Source: Xanthomonas sp. SI (GTDB lineage: Bacteria; Pseudomonadota; Gammaproteobacteria; Xanthomonadales; Xanthomonadaceae). Taken from it: a DNA stretch of 64,000 nt. The notes under the pieces are model-generated. The model ran no database searches. It was not told the origin of the DNA and worked only from the letters and a program-made list of their open reading frames with translations. The DNA lies in the NCBI RefSeq assembly GCF_014236855.1, contig NZ_CP051261.1, positions 434,001 to 498,000 of the forward strand, written 5' to 3'. Of this stretch, positions 1-7,187 are shown piece after piece; position 1 is the stretch's first letter, and every line of letters begins with the position of its first letter. The position numbers were made by a program, and so were the translations under genes.

Positions 1-95
1 CAAACGATTGGCCACAGGACCAAGGCCAGCAGGGCCAGTGGCCAGCACAGAACGAGGAGAAGGCACCACGCAACTGTCGCAATTAGCGCTTTCAC
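1..95 (-). CDS. Small hydrophobic cassette protein, N-terminus only
   Basis: The gene is cut by the left edge. It starts at GTG 95-93, with AAAGGAG about nine bases upstream, a good ribosome binding site that decides the start. The 31 visible codons run V-K-A-L-I-A and then an almost unbroken hydrophobic stretch rich in Leu, Val and Trp, so this is a membrane segment. It is transcribed in the same direction as the other cassettes and lies beyond the outermost recognisable attC, so it is probably the next cassette gene. About 130 bp separate it from that attC, longer than the usual few bases. No function can be given. Confidence 0.55.
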   Translation of the reverse strand, partial: MKALIATVAWCLLLVLCWPLALLALVLWPIV

Positions 96-225
96 GATGC
101 GGCTCCTTTGGCCGGTGGGGAGAACCGGAAGGATTGCAGCTGCATGGCAACGTGGCGACTGGCGTGCGACGAACGAGCCAAAGCACCCGATAAAACGCCA
201 AATAGGGCGACGAACTCTCCCAGCG

Positions 226-281
226 GGCTAACGCCTGAGTCAAGCCGATCTGCGAGGTGAGTTCGGCCGCAATGGTCGGGC
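226..281 (-). repeat. attC site, degenerate
   Basis: The low-coordinate core GGCTAAC and the following GCCTGAGTCAAGCCGA match the array consensus. The other half is diverged, with core GTCGGGC, and the central hairpin is imperfect. It is the outermost attC seen. Confidence 0.55.
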
Positions 282-284
282 AGC

Positions 285-430
285 ATTCACGCCGCCGCCC
301 GAGCCATGGCTTGATGTTACTGAGGTCAAGGGCGTTGACGCTCCGAGTGGCTATAGACCTCCAAGCCCGAAAGATGCTTGCCCAGCACCCAAGCGACTAG
401 GCCAAGTGCTCAGCCTGGAGTGCACCACAC
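285..430 (-). pseudogene. Decayed fragment of the cassette gene at 1916-2296
   Basis: This stretch aligns by eye with the 3' half of the gene at 1916-2296. Shared features include HLGL, HLSGLE and YSxSxR encoded on the minus strand and matching runs such as CTCCAAGCCCGAAAGATG. After the SER equivalent the frame is lost to stops and there is no start codon. It therefore looks like the remains of a second copy of that cassette gene. It lies between the 3' end of the PQQ dehydrogenase gene and the outermost attC. Confidence 0.6.
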
Positions 431-478
431 TCTTGTCGGCGCTTGAGTTCTACCCTCATCCGCCGCCCTCCAGGGGCA

Positions 479-1699
479 CTACTTCGGCGTGAGCCGGTAC
501 AGGCCACCGGGTTGCGCATCTTCCAATACCCACAACGCGCCATCCGGCGCCTCTTCGATATCGCGGATGCGTTTGTCCAGGCTCCAGCGCTGGACCGCGG
601 TGGCGCCGCCCTTGCGGTCAACGGTGACGCGAATGATTCCCCCGCTGACAAGGCCACTGATCAAGGCGCTGCCCCTCCACTGCGGGAACATGCTGCCCTT
701 GTAGAACATGATGTTGCCTGGTGCGATCACCGGTACCCAATAGATCACGGGCTTGACGAGATCGGGCCGCGTGTCCGGGCTGGGGATGGGCACGCCGTTA
801 TAGTTCATGCCATACGAAACCAGCGGCCAGCCGTAGTTCTTGCCGCGCTGGATCAGGTTCAGTTCGTCGCCGCCTTGAGGGCCGTGCTCAAGCTCCCATA
901 GTCGACCGTCAGGCGCGAAGGCAAGGCCATAAGGCGTGCGGTGGCCGGTGGACCAGGTTTCGGCCGGCGTGAGGTTGCGGCTGGGGAAAGTATAGGTGCT
1001 GACAACCGGAGCCGTCTTGGCGGCTTCGGTATCGGCCGCCGGATCGATCAGCGGAATGGTGGCGGCACCGACCTTGCCTGCCCACGGATTGCCGGGCGCG
1101 GGTTTGCCGTCCAGCGTCAGCCGCAGGATCTTGCCAGCCGGTTGATCGGGATCCTGGGCCGGCGTGAAGCGCTGGCGGTCGCCCACGGTGAGGAAGAGGT
1201 ATTTGCCGTCCGGTGAGAAGGCGATCTGTGCGCCGGCTTGGCCACCCTTGCCCGTGGGCATCTGGCGCCACAGGACCTGGAAGTTGTGCAGCCGGGCCTG
1301 ATTGCCCTCCAGAACGAGCTGGCCTCGGCCCATCGCCAGGCCACCGCCATAGTCGCCGGGCGCGACATAGGTAAGGTACACACTGTGGTCAATGGCGTAG
1401 TGGGGCGAAAGGAACACGCCCAGCATGCCGTTCTGGCCTTCGACATAGCTGGCCGGCACGCCCTTGATCTCGGTCTTGGCGCCACCCGGCGTGACAAGCT
1501 GGAGGCGGCCGACTTTCTCGGTCACGAGCATTCGGCCATCGGGCAGGAAGGCAATGCGCCAGGGCAGGTCGAAGCTGGCGACCTTGGTGACCTTGAAGGG
1601 GAGGTCGGGATCGGGTTTCTGATTGCCTGCGTTGGTCTGTGCGTGGGCGGCGTTTGTGAGCAGAGCGCCAACCAGGAACCCGCTTGCCAGCTTCATCAT
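479..1699 (-). CDS. PQQ-dependent sugar dehydrogenase, exported
   Basis: The product is about 406 residues with an N-terminal signal peptide ending near AHAQ. The body fits the soluble glucose/sorbosone dehydrogenase fold, a six-bladed propeller that binds PQQ and oxidises sugars in the periplasm. Supporting motifs are PWRIAFLPDGRMLVTEK, NGMLGVFLSPHY, STGHRTPYGLAFAPDGRLWELEHGPQGGDE and the NYGWPLVSYG segment. I chose ATG 1699 because AAGGAAAC lies about nine bases upstream; an in-frame ATG at 1777 lacks such a site. The gene sits between attC sites at 226-281 and 1862-1922, about 1.6 kb apart, which is large for a cassette, and a pseudogene fragment follows it. It may have arrived by ordinary insertion. 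Family call is firm; substrate unknown. Confidence 0.85.
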   Translation of the reverse strand: MMKLASGFLVGALLTNAAHAQTNAGNQKPDPDLPFKVTKVASFDLPWRIAFLPDGRMLVTEKVGRLQLVTPGGAKTEIKGVPASYVEGQNGMLGVFLSPHYAIDHSVYLTYVAPGDYGGGLAMGRGQLVLEGNQARLHNFQVLWRQMPTGKGGQAGAQIAFSPDGKYLFLTVGDRQRFTPAQDPDQPAGKILRLTLDGKPAPGNPWAGKVGAATIPLIDPAADTEAAKTAPVVSTYTFPSRNLTPAETWSTGHRTPYGLAFAPDGRLWELEHGPQGGDELNLIQRGKNYGWPLVSYGMNYNGVPIPSPDTRPDLVKPVIYWVPVIAPGNIMFYKGSMFPQWRGSALISGLVSGGIIRVTVDRKGGATAVQRWSLDKRIRDIEEAPDGALWVLEDAQPGGLYRLTPK

Positions 1700-1861
1700 G
1701 TGCGTGTTTCCTTGCGGCCAAGTGACCTGGGAGATCCTAATGTCTGGAATGCCGTTTGGGTGTGACGGTTTGTTCAATCCTGGCGTGAAGTCGGAATGAA
1801 AGTCCTGATTTCGAATTTCCAGTTGAAAAAGAATTGTTGGGAGTGCCGCGAAATGTCCCTA

Positions 1862-1922
1862 GGTCTAACGCTGAATTAAGCTTGCCCGCTAAGCGGCTTC
1901 GGCCTGAATGGATTGTTAGGCC
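1862..1922 (-). repeat. attC site
   Basis: It is a 61 bp site with cores GTCTAAC and GTTAGGC, the AGCTTGCCCGCTAAGCGGC stem and the GAATGGATT side. It is slightly diverged from the array consensus. Confidence 0.85.
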
Positions 1923-2296
1923 GCATCCGCGCCGCCGCCCGAGCCATAGCTTGATATTGTTGCCACCACTGGCAAGGACGCTGGGCGATCCGAGTAGCTA
2001 TAGATCTCCAAGCCCGAAAGATGGTTGTCCAGCGCCCAAACGATCAAGCCTAGGTGCTCACCGCCCGGAGCATTAGCCACGGCGTCAGCGACGATACGTG
2101 CGACTTGGCCCTGAGCCGGAACACGAAAGTCCACCGACGCGCAGCCTCACCCGCAACGGCCAACCACCTGCAGGGAGCGAACAAGTCCAATCAGATCCTG
2201 AGTGGACTCATCGGTTGCCGCAACGGCAAGCGCATGCTCAATGACCGCCACCTCTGAATCGGAGATTGATCGAACAGTTACCAGAGGTCTGGACAT
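1916..2296 (-). pseudogene. Cassette gene interrupted by one TGA codon
   Basis: Reading starts at ATG 2296, four bases inside the upstream attC. It gives 49 codons ending R-C-G, then TGA at 2149-2147, then an uninterrupted 76 codons in the same frame ending G-A-D-A-A with the TAA supplied by the attC. Read through, the centre is GRCGxGCASVDF, and a single TGC to TGA change would explain x as cysteine. The product would be about 126 residues of unknown function. The perfect frame on both sides suggests a recent nonsense mutation or a sequencing error. A decayed relative lies at 285-430. Confidence 0.75.
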
Positions 2297-2299
2297 GCT

Positions 2300-2373
2300 A
2301 CCTAAAACCTGAATTAAGCCGGCCCATCATGGATCGGTTTCGAAGCCGATTCGTCTTGAATGAATTGTTAGAT
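2300..2373 (-). repeat. attC site, one core altered
   Basis: It is a 74 bp site. The outer core reads ACCTAAA instead of the usual YYYAAC, and the inner core is GTTAGAT. The stem carries a longer loop around CATCATGGATCGG. Confidence 0.7.
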
Positions 2374-2769
2374 GCCAAGCCGGACTCCGCCGGGAAGATT
2401 GACACCAATTGGGAAGGACGACAGGAAGCGGGGGAGCAGCCAAAACCAAAATAGTAGAGCGGCAACTAACGCACACGAGAGAACCAATAGATTTAGGAAT
2501 CGACGGCCGATGCGGACACGTCCTATGAGTCCGCGTTGCGAAATATTGACGAACGACACCGGCAAGATCCAGGTCGCAAGCAAGACTGGTGGCAAAACAG
2601 CAGGGGGTGGATTAAGGAGAACGTATCCGTATGCAAGCGCGGGCAGGAGCACAAAGTAGGAAGCGCAGCCAAGAACCAACGCGCGCCGTGGAGACCGCGG
2701 AGAGCGACCTCTGACAACGGCGCCGGGCGGCGCATGTATGTTTCCCGTGCTTTTCCTGAAATCTTCCAT
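2368..2769 (-). CDS. Small integral membrane protein, unknown
   Basis: The product has 133 residues. A basic N-terminal region of about 30 residues (RGRSPRSPRRA) is followed by three hydrophobic segments near residues 31-52, 57-75 and 92-113. The arginine-rich start suggests it faces the cytoplasm. I chose ATG 2769; a GTG two codons upstream overlaps the attC core and is less likely. No Shine-Dalgarno is obvious. The stop TAA lies inside the attC core at 2367-2373. I do not recognise the family. Confidence 0.65.
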   Translation of the reverse strand: MEDFRKSTGNIHAPPGAVVRGRSPRSPRRALVLGCASYFVLLPALAYGYVLLNPPPAVLPPVLLATWILPVSFVNISQRGLIGRVRIGRRFLNLLVLSCALVAALLFWFWLLPRFLSSFPIGVNLPGGVRLGI

Positions 2770-2772
2770 TGG

Positions 2773-2833
2773 CACCTAACGCCTGAACTAAGCCGAGCGG
2801 CGAAGCGGCTTCGGCTTGAATGAATTGTTAGGC
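2773..2833 (-). repeat. attC site
   Basis: It is a 61 bp site with cores ACCTAAC and GTTAGGC and the hairpin AGCCGAGCGGCGAAGCGGCT. Confidence 0.9.
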
Positions 2834-2835
2834 CC

Positions 2836-3111
2836 CTAAGAGGCCTCCCAAAGGGAAGTATCCCAGAGGACGAAGCTATCTGTCTCAGGGGAACGCAAGT
2901 GGACCAGCGGCGTTGGGTCAACGTGCCAGCGGCGAAATACGATTAGTAGCTGCCGTACGGAGTCCGTACTGATCGGATGCGCCAGCTCCAAGTCTAAGGT
3001 GGGGCCTCTGCCACGAATGTCCTTGTACTCAGGTAGCGAGTATAGCCACCCAAAGAACTGATTCTCGTCTTCAGCAGCAAAGAATGTTGGACCTTTGAAG
3101 GAGATGATCAT
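2836..3111 (-). CDS. Cassette protein, unknown, 91 residues
   Basis: It starts at ATG 3111, five bases from the upstream attC, with AGGAGATGATC-like purines absent and only weak spacing for a ribosome binding site. The product is soluble with no signal peptide or membrane segment. It has aromatic-rich stretches (FFGWLYSLPEYKDIRG) and a histidine-containing RRWHVDPTPLVHL segment. The stop TAG falls just before the downstream attC. The family is not recognised. Confidence 0.65.
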   Translation of the reverse strand: MIISFKGPTFFAAEDENQFFGWLYSLPEYKDIRGRGPTLDLELAHPISTDSVRQLLIVFRRWHVDPTPLVHLRSPETDSFVLWDTSLWEAS

Positions 3112-3115
3112 GGGG

Positions 3116-3174
3116 GCGTAACGCTTGAATTAAGCCGTGACGCGACGCGGCATCGGCTTGAAGAATTGTTAGGT
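3116..3174 (-). repeat. attC site
   Basis: It is a 59 bp site with cores GCGTAAC and GTTAGGT. The stem is AGCCGTGACGCGACGCGGC and its inner arm is less perfect than in neighbouring sites. Confidence 0.85.
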
Positions 3175-3183
3175 CCCACCCGC

Positions 3184-3525
3184 CTAGACACCCATGGCCA
3201 CCGAAAGAAATCCTGAGCCAAGCCAGATGAGAAAGCAAAGGCCGGCACAAGGCAGTAAAAGTGGGCGGAAGCAAGTGCCAACAATTGCAAGAGCCGCAAT
3301 GGCCAAAGTCGAGCCCCAGAACATGGAGCGTGCACTAGGACCCCAGACAAGCCAATGAGGCGGGCCAACGAGTGAAGCTTGAAGGATGGCCCTGCTAGGC
3401 AGCCAATCAGGTCGTTGTAATACGACCAGGCAAAAAACTACGTAAGCAAGAATCAACAAAAGCAGAGATGCCGCTGCGACTACCGGGGCCAAGCGACTGT
3501 CTGAAATTTTGGAAGATTTTTCCAT
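3184..3525 (-). CDS. Small membrane protein, unknown
   Basis: From ATG 3525 the product has 113 residues; a GTG at 3537 in frame would add four. Hydrophobic segments lie near residues 14-37, 67-83 and 88-110, giving three likely membrane helices, with a tryptophan-rich loop between the first two. There is no recognisable ribosome binding site for either start. It is the sole gene between attC sites at 3116 and 3545. No family is recognised. Confidence 0.65.
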   Translation of the reverse strand: MEKSSKISDSRLAPVVAAASLLLLILAYVVFCLVVLQRPDWLPSRAILQASLVGPPHWLVWGPSARSMFWGSTLAIAALAIVGTCFRPLLLPCAGLCFLIWLGSGFLSVAMGV

Positions 3526-3544
3526 CTGAGATGCCACGTGCGGG

Positions 3545-3602
3545 GTCTGACGCTGGAGTTAAGCGGCGGCAAAGCCGTCCGCTTTGAACGAATTGTTAGC
3601 CC
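3545..3602 (-). repeat. attC site
   Basis: It is a 58 bp site of a short-stem subtype: AAGCGGCGGCAAAGCCGTCCGC. The outer core is GTCTGAC, altered from YYYAAC, and the inner core is GTTAGCC. Confidence 0.8.
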
Positions 3603-3841
3603 GCTTGCGCAGACTCACTTATTGCGACAATGAACGCTGGCGAGTTGTCGTACTGACGCAGTGTGTCCGATAGATGCATATGATCAAAGCTCTCCCTCAT
3701 GCGATCCATGGTCTCCGCGGCATGAAGCAAAAAGCTTGCGATTTCCCTCAGCTCTTCCGGACTTGCCTGCAGCGTCGCCTCTGAAAGCTCAAAAGGAGCG
3801 TGTTGCTCTGAGTCTGATGCCAAGTAACCGAAAAGCTTCAT
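3596..3841 (-). CDS. Conserved cassette protein (MKLFGY family), possibly immunity-like
   Basis: The product is an 81-residue soluble protein starting MKLFGYLASDSE, with a helical centre (ASPEELREIASFLLHAAETM) and a C-terminal NSPAFIVAIS strand. This short protein type recurs in proteobacterial cassettes, and I loosely associate it with the Imm32 immunity family; that link is from memory and unverified. ATG 3841 lies 19 bases from the upstream attC core. The stop TAA is supplied by the downstream attC. Confidence 0.6.
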   Translation of the reverse strand: MKLFGYLASDSEQHAPFELSEATLQASPEELREIASFLLHAAETMDRMRESFDHMHLSDTLRQYDNSPAFIVAISESAQAG

Positions 3842-3860
3842 GCCAGAAAATCTCCGAAAG

Positions 3861-3920
3861 GGCTAACGCCTGAATTAAGCCGCGCCGCGAAGCGGCTTCG
3901 GCTTGAATGATTTGTTATAC
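3861..3920 (-). repeat. attC site
   Basis: It is a 60 bp site with cores GGCTAAC and GTTATAC and the stem AGCCGCGCCGCGAAGCGGC. Confidence 0.9.
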
Positions 3921-4510
3921 GTCCTTGCGAACACCAACTCCGCGACGAACAGATTTGGAACCCAGCAAAGCCAGGCAATGACGGGATAGGCAAGCTCAAA
4001 TGGAATGCCAGCGACCATTGAGGAGGGCAAGTAGATACGCAAGGTAACGGCAGCAAGTGTGAGCGAGACATTGCGGACGACCCACTTGCGGTGCTCCTGT
4101 ACAGCGCCTCTCCGGATTGCTTGGAAAGCACGCAGGCCGGTAAATAGCCAGCAAACAGCAAGGCAGGCAAAGCCTAGCTTTGCGACCAGGCCGCCGAACG
4201 CAAGTACCGACATGTACAAGCCGGACAGACCGCCTAGAGCAACACCAACACCGAGGTAAGTGCGGCCAATGATACGGTGCAGCCGTGGGCGAGTGCTTCG
4301 AAGCCAGTTTGAGAACTGAAACGGGCTAAGCGACAGAGCAACAAGAGACGCAAACACATGCGTATAGATGCCTGCCTTATGAGCAAGGAAGTTGAGCTTC
4401 ATGTCCGGGTGAACCAGAGACCCCAATGGCATAAAGCCATGAGCGAAGACAGCGTAGGCGGCGACGCCGAGAGCGAGAAAGTAGAACCAGATCGTGCCGA
4501 ATAGCTTCAT
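3875..4510 (-). CDS. DUF2306-like multi-pass membrane protein
   Basis: The product has 211 residues and six or seven hydrophobic segments covering residues 5-25, 45-65, 85-105, 108-128, 148-165 and 172-195. Histidines and arginines between helices (HKAGIYTHVFASL, HRIIGRTYLG, EHRKWVVRN) fit the DUF2306 membrane family. The frame does not stop before the attC: it runs into it and takes its last 13 or so residues (NKSFKPKPLRGAA) from the attC, ending at TAA 3877-3875. ATG 4510 is four bases from the upstream attC core. Confidence 0.75.
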   Translation of the reverse strand: MKLFGTIWFYFLALGVAAYAVFAHGFMPLGSLVHPDMKLNFLAHKAGIYTHVFASLVALSLSPFQFSNWLRSTRPRLHRIIGRTYLGVGVALGGLSGLYMSVLAFGGLVAKLGFACLAVCWLFTGLRAFQAIRRGAVQEHRKWVVRNVSLTLAAVTLRIYLPSSMVAGIPFELAYPVIAWLCWVPNLFVAELVFARTYNKSFKPKPLRGAA

Positions 4511-4514
4511 GGAC

Positions 4515-4570
4515 GTATAACGCCTGAGTTAAGCCGCGCCGCGAAGCGGCGTCGGCTTGAATTGTTGGGA
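4515..4570 (-). repeat. attC site
   Basis: It is a 56 bp site with cores GTATAAC and GTTGGGA, the latter altered from GTTAGGC. The stem is AGCCGCGCCGCGAAGCGGCG. Confidence 0.85.
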
Positions 4571-4839
4571 AGTGAGTGGCCGAACTGGTTGGGACAAAAA
4601 CCGTGCCCTCAGCACTGCCGTCTGCGCCGAGTGTGCCACAGCTTGCGGGACGAAGATTGCTCCGCCATGCCAGCGGACGTGATAACCGAAGCCCGGCCCA
4701 ATGAGCGCAGTGCGGCAATGACATGAGGCGGCGAAGTTGCGGATCGTGCGACGCGGGGGAAACGACTATCCGGAGCCGACCGCGTGAGCGCTAGGGAACT
4801 GGCCGAAGGTACGAGCACCGATGCTGTTGCTCCACCACG
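4571..4839 (-). repeat. Repeated cassette, copy 1 (diverged)
   Basis: This is the most diverged of five copies of one cassette; the others are at 6854, 9392, 11288 and 12301. On the minus strand the GTG frame at 4818-4609 is open for 69 codons, while the frame that is open in other copies from the GTG beside the attC hits TAG after 15 codons. No frame is intact in all five copies, so coding is doubtful. Confidence 0.7.
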
Positions 4840-4899
4840 GCCTAACGCCTGAGTTAAGGCGAGCCGCGAAGCGGCTTCGCCTTGAACGAATTGTTAGGC
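4840..4899 (-). repeat. attC site
   Basis: It is a 60 bp site with cores GCCTAAC and GTTAGGC and the stem AGGCGAGCCGCGAAGCGGC. Confidence 0.9.
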
Positions 4900-4932
4900 C
4901 GCGAGCAAGGAAATCCCATTAGCTGCGATTCT

Positions 4933-5112
4933 TTATTCATCGGTGGAGCTGGTAATCGAAAGCCCAAGGGCATTGTCGTTGATGTCTACGAAGAGCCGGC
5001 TGCCATCCTTGAATCTGATCCCTACCTCGCTTGGTTGGTGGCGCCAGACAGTCTCGACCATTTTTCCACTTAGCAGCTCAGTGGCCCGTTTGGCTTCCTC
5101 TTCAAGCGTCAT
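4933..5112 (-). CDS. Short cassette protein, 59 residues
   Basis: ATG 5112 is preceded by AAGGGAAAAGTTC, a good ribosome binding site. The 59-residue product begins MTLEEEAKRATELLSGK and continues with alternating strand-like segments (VGIRFKDGSRLFVDI) ending SSTDE before TAA 4935-4933. The acidic helix followed by a short beta-hairpin resembles small hypothetical proteins common in cassettes. No function is known to me. The gene has its own attC on both sides, which supports it as a real cassette gene despite its size. Confidence 0.8.
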   Translation of the reverse strand: MTLEEEAKRATELLSGKMVETVWRHQPSEVGIRFKDGSRLFVDINDNALGLSITSSTDE

Positions 5113-5128
5113 GAACTTTTCCCTTGCG

Positions 5129-5220
5129 GCCTAACGCCTTGGCTCAGTTGCCGCCGGAGCAGCCGAAGGCAGCCGAAGCGCGGAGCGCTTTGGGCAGTCA
5201 ACTGCAGCGATTTGTCGGGC
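5129..5220 (-). repeat. attC site, long subtype
   Basis: At 92 bp this is much longer than its neighbours. Cores are GCCTAAC and GTCGGGC. Inner arms include CAGTTGCC opposite AGTCAACTG and a central GAAGCGCGGAGCGCTT hairpin. It is a different subtype, probably brought by its cassette from another integron pool. Confidence 0.75.
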
Positions 5221-5286
5221 ACCCAAGGCAACCTCCGCAAACTGTTCAAGTCGCCATGAAGTTGTGAAACATGCCAAAAAATAGAA

Positions 5287-5757
5287 TCATTTATCCAAGG
5301 ACGGCGGTTGCATGAGTTCAAGTGCTGTTCCTGACGGACCTACGATATACATCACATGAGTGCCAGTACGCGAGCCTTCTTCGATCTTCTGGGGTTTACC
5401 TTGAGCTTTCCAGCCATAATAACCGACCTTCTCGATCACTGCCTCAATGTCGCTTACTTGAATGGCCAAGTGAAATATCCCGGCACTGTAAGGCCTGGAG
5501 GGAGCCTCCGTGCGCTTTGTAACATCGTCGTACTCTAGCAATTCGATTTTTTGGCCAGCGAGCTCAACTATTGCCATTTTTACGGTTGCATTCTTGGCGC
5601 CGGTCACCTGCGCAAGGAAGTCGCCAGCCATTTCCCCGGTGCGGATAAGTTCAGCGCCCAAGGCTTCGGTCCAAAACAGTATGGCATCGTCGAGAGATGG
5701 CACTGAAATGCCTACGTGATCAGAACGGTAGACCTCAAAATTTCGTGACGATGTCAT
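5287..5757 (-). CDS. VOC-family protein (glyoxalase/epimerase fold)
   Basis: The 156-residue product has the two beta-alpha-beta-beta-beta halves of the vicinal oxygen chelate fold. Likely metal ligands are His14 (SDHVGISV), Glu73 or Glu76 (KIELLEY), His96 (IFHLAIQV) and Glu147 (ALELMQ), the H-E-H-E pattern of methylmalonyl-CoA epimerase and glyoxalase I relatives. The substrate is unknown. ATG 5757 has AAGGTGAG upstream. The 60 bp between it and the attC is relatively AT-rich and could hold a cassette promoter. A 66 bp untranslated tail precedes the long attC. Confidence 0.8.
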   Translation of the reverse strand: MTSSRNFEVYRSDHVGISVPSLDDAILFWTEALGAELIRTGEMAGDFLAQVTGAKNATVKMAIVELAGQKIELLEYDDVTKRTEAPSRPYSAGIFHLAIQVSDIEAVIEKVGYYGWKAQGKPQKIEEGSRTGTHVMYIVGPSGTALELMQPPSLDK

Positions 5758-5816
5758 TACTCACCTTGAAATTACGAAAGTTAATGATTGACTGAATTTC
5801 CGCACTAAACGACCGC

Positions 5817-5876
5817 GCCTAACGCCTGAATTAAGCCGACCCGCGAAGCGGGTTCGGCTTGAATGAATTGTTAGGC
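5817..5876 (-). repeat. attC site
   Basis: It is a 60 bp consensus site with cores GCCTAAC and GTTAGGC and the stem AGCCGACCCGCGAAGCGGG. Confidence 0.95.
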
Positions 5877-6299
5877 GCCAACCTGCAGGTTGAGGCCGCC
5901 CGCTTTGCTGCATACAACGATATAGTCACGAAGTGTTGGAAACTCCTGCCAGCTCCGCTCAAGATAGGTGACGACAAGGGGCTGCCAATCTCCAATCTGA
6001 CCCAGGCCGATATGCGAAATCAGGTTGGCTGCCAAAGCTGCATCCTCCATCGCCTGCGATACGATAATCTCGCGCAGCAAGATCGCTTTCCGGGCGCTAT
6101 CCAGCCGGTCGATGATCATAGACGCGCAAGATTTCCAATCGGCTCCTTGCATCGACCATAGGGCCGCCGTCGCCTCCCAGGTCTCAAGCGGAGCTTCGGC
6201 GATCTGTCCTGCAATGTCGTCGAGATGATAGACAAGCTCGTCAACTGGGGGAGCTAGCAGCGCGATGATCTCTTCTGAGGCATTCATTGAAAGTGTCAT
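5871..6299 (-). CDS. Cassette protein, unknown, 142 residues
   Basis: The predicted product is soluble and largely helical with an acidic N-terminal half (PVDELVYHLDDIAGQIAEAPLETWEA) and no signal peptide. ATG 6299 is five bases from the attC core; a second ATG lies four codons in. No Shine-Dalgarno is seen for either. The stop is the TAA of the downstream attC core, so the last residues (LNLQVGA) abut the recombination site. I do not recognise the family. Confidence 0.65.
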   Translation of the reverse strand: MTLSMNASEEIIALLAPPVDELVYHLDDIAGQIAEAPLETWEATAALWSMQGADWKSCASMIIDRLDSARKAILLREIIVSQAMEDAALAANLISHIGLGQIGDWQPLVVTYLERSWQEFPTLRDYIVVCSKAGGLNLQVGA

Positions 6300-6303
6300 T
6301 GGT

Positions 6304-6372
6304 GCCTAACGTTTTAGATAACCGGCGTCTCCCTGCTTGCCGGGTGACGTCCGGTTGATCGAAGGGTTAGGC
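6304..6372 (-). repeat. attC site, different subtype
   Basis: It is a 69 bp site with consensus cores GCCTAAC and GTTAGGC but a different stem, AACCGGCGTC opposite GACGTCCGGTT, and a CCCTGCTTGCCGGGT loop region. It is unrelated to the local consensus, so it likely marks a cassette from another source. Confidence 0.85.
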
Positions 6373-6376
6373 GTCA

Positions 6377-6790
6377 TCAGCCGTGGCAGTAGAGCAAAAC
6401 ACCGAAGTGGCCTGGAAACGATCTGAAGATGCTTAGAGCTTTAGGCCCCCATCGTGGGTCTTCTTCGGTGTAGGTTGCCTTGCTTCGGTGCCAATCGCCA
6501 CTTGGAGTGATGATCGATTCCGTCACGCTTTCTGGCTGAAGTTGATCAACAGCGAAGACGATTGGCGCCTGCTCGCTTGATGCGCTTGGATAGGCTGAAT
6601 AGTCAAGGCGACTCTCATTCATCCATTCCTTCGTGCAGCACCAGTAGTAGTCCCAGTGACCGTCTTCTACCGGAGTGTAATCCTCCCACATCTTGAACTT
6701 CCGCATCAGGACCGAGGCGCAGTGCTCTACAGATTTCGCATCGGCCGGGTCGATATCTCTCGGAAGAATTAAGACGGCGAAGAATTTCAT
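6377..6790 (-). CDS. Cassette protein, unknown, 137 residues
   Basis: The product is soluble and rich in aromatic residues: WEDYTPVEDGHWDYYWCCTKEWMNES near residues 35-60, and a C-terminal FPGHFGVLLYCHG. ATG 6790 lies three bases from the upstream attC core. It contains several Cys and His residues but no recognisable metal-site spacing. It was carried with an unusual attC. The family is not recognised. Confidence 0.65.
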   Translation of the reverse strand: MKFFAVLILPRDIDPADAKSVEHCASVLMRKFKMWEDYTPVEDGHWDYYWCCTKEWMNESRLDYSAYPSASSEQAPIVFAVDQLQPESVTESIITPSGDWHRSKATYTEEDPRWGPKALSIFRSFPGHFGVLLYCHG

Positions 6791-6793
6791 GAC

Positions 6794-6853
6794 GCCTAAC
6801 GCTTGAGTTAAGCCGCGTTGCGAAGCAGCGTCGGCTTGAATGAGTTGTTAGGC
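6794..6853 (-). repeat. attC site
   Basis: It is a 60 bp site with the CGCGTTGCGAAGCAGCG stem that also accompanies repeated-cassette copies 3, 4 and 5. Cores are GCCTAAC and GTTAGGC. Confidence 0.95.
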
Positions 6854-7133
6854 AGTGAGTAGCCGAAACGGTTGAGATCGCAATCGTGCTCCCCAGCACT
6901 GCCCGCCTGAGCCGAGTGTGCCACAGCTTGCGGGATGAAGCTTGCGCTGCCAATGCCACGGGCCTGTTGGCTCCGAAGCCAGGCGCAATGAGTGCCGCGC
7001 GGCAGTGACACGAAATGACGAAGCGGCGGACTGTCCGATGCCAGTTACGGTGAGAACCACTGTCCGGAGCCGACCGCGTGCGCGCCAGTGAACTGGTCGA
7101 AGATGCGAGCACCGATGCTGTTGCTCCACCACG
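6854..7133 (-). repeat. Repeated cassette, copy 2
   Basis: It is nearly identical to copies 4, 5 and 3. The frame from GTG 7132 is open for 94 codons and ends in PLTA plus the attC TAA. A second frame from GTG 7112 is open but runs through the attC. A one-base insertion in a GCCCGCCTG tract, shared with copy 4, separates it from copies 1, 3 and 5. Confidence 0.8.
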
Positions 7134-7187
7134 GCCTAACGTTAAGCCGACCCGCGAAGCGGGTTCGGCTTGAATGAATTGTTAGGC
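7134..7187 (-). repeat. attC site, short
   Basis: It is a 54 bp site. The usual GCCTGAATT spacer after the outer core is reduced to GTT, so the site is about six bases shorter than the consensus. The cores are intact. Confidence 0.9.

Noticed and set aside
2147..2149. TGA as a selenocysteine or cysteine codon in the cassette gene at 1916-2296
   Set aside because: No selenocysteine insertion element is apparent right after the TGA and cassettes lack such genes. A simple TGC to TGA mutation is more economical.
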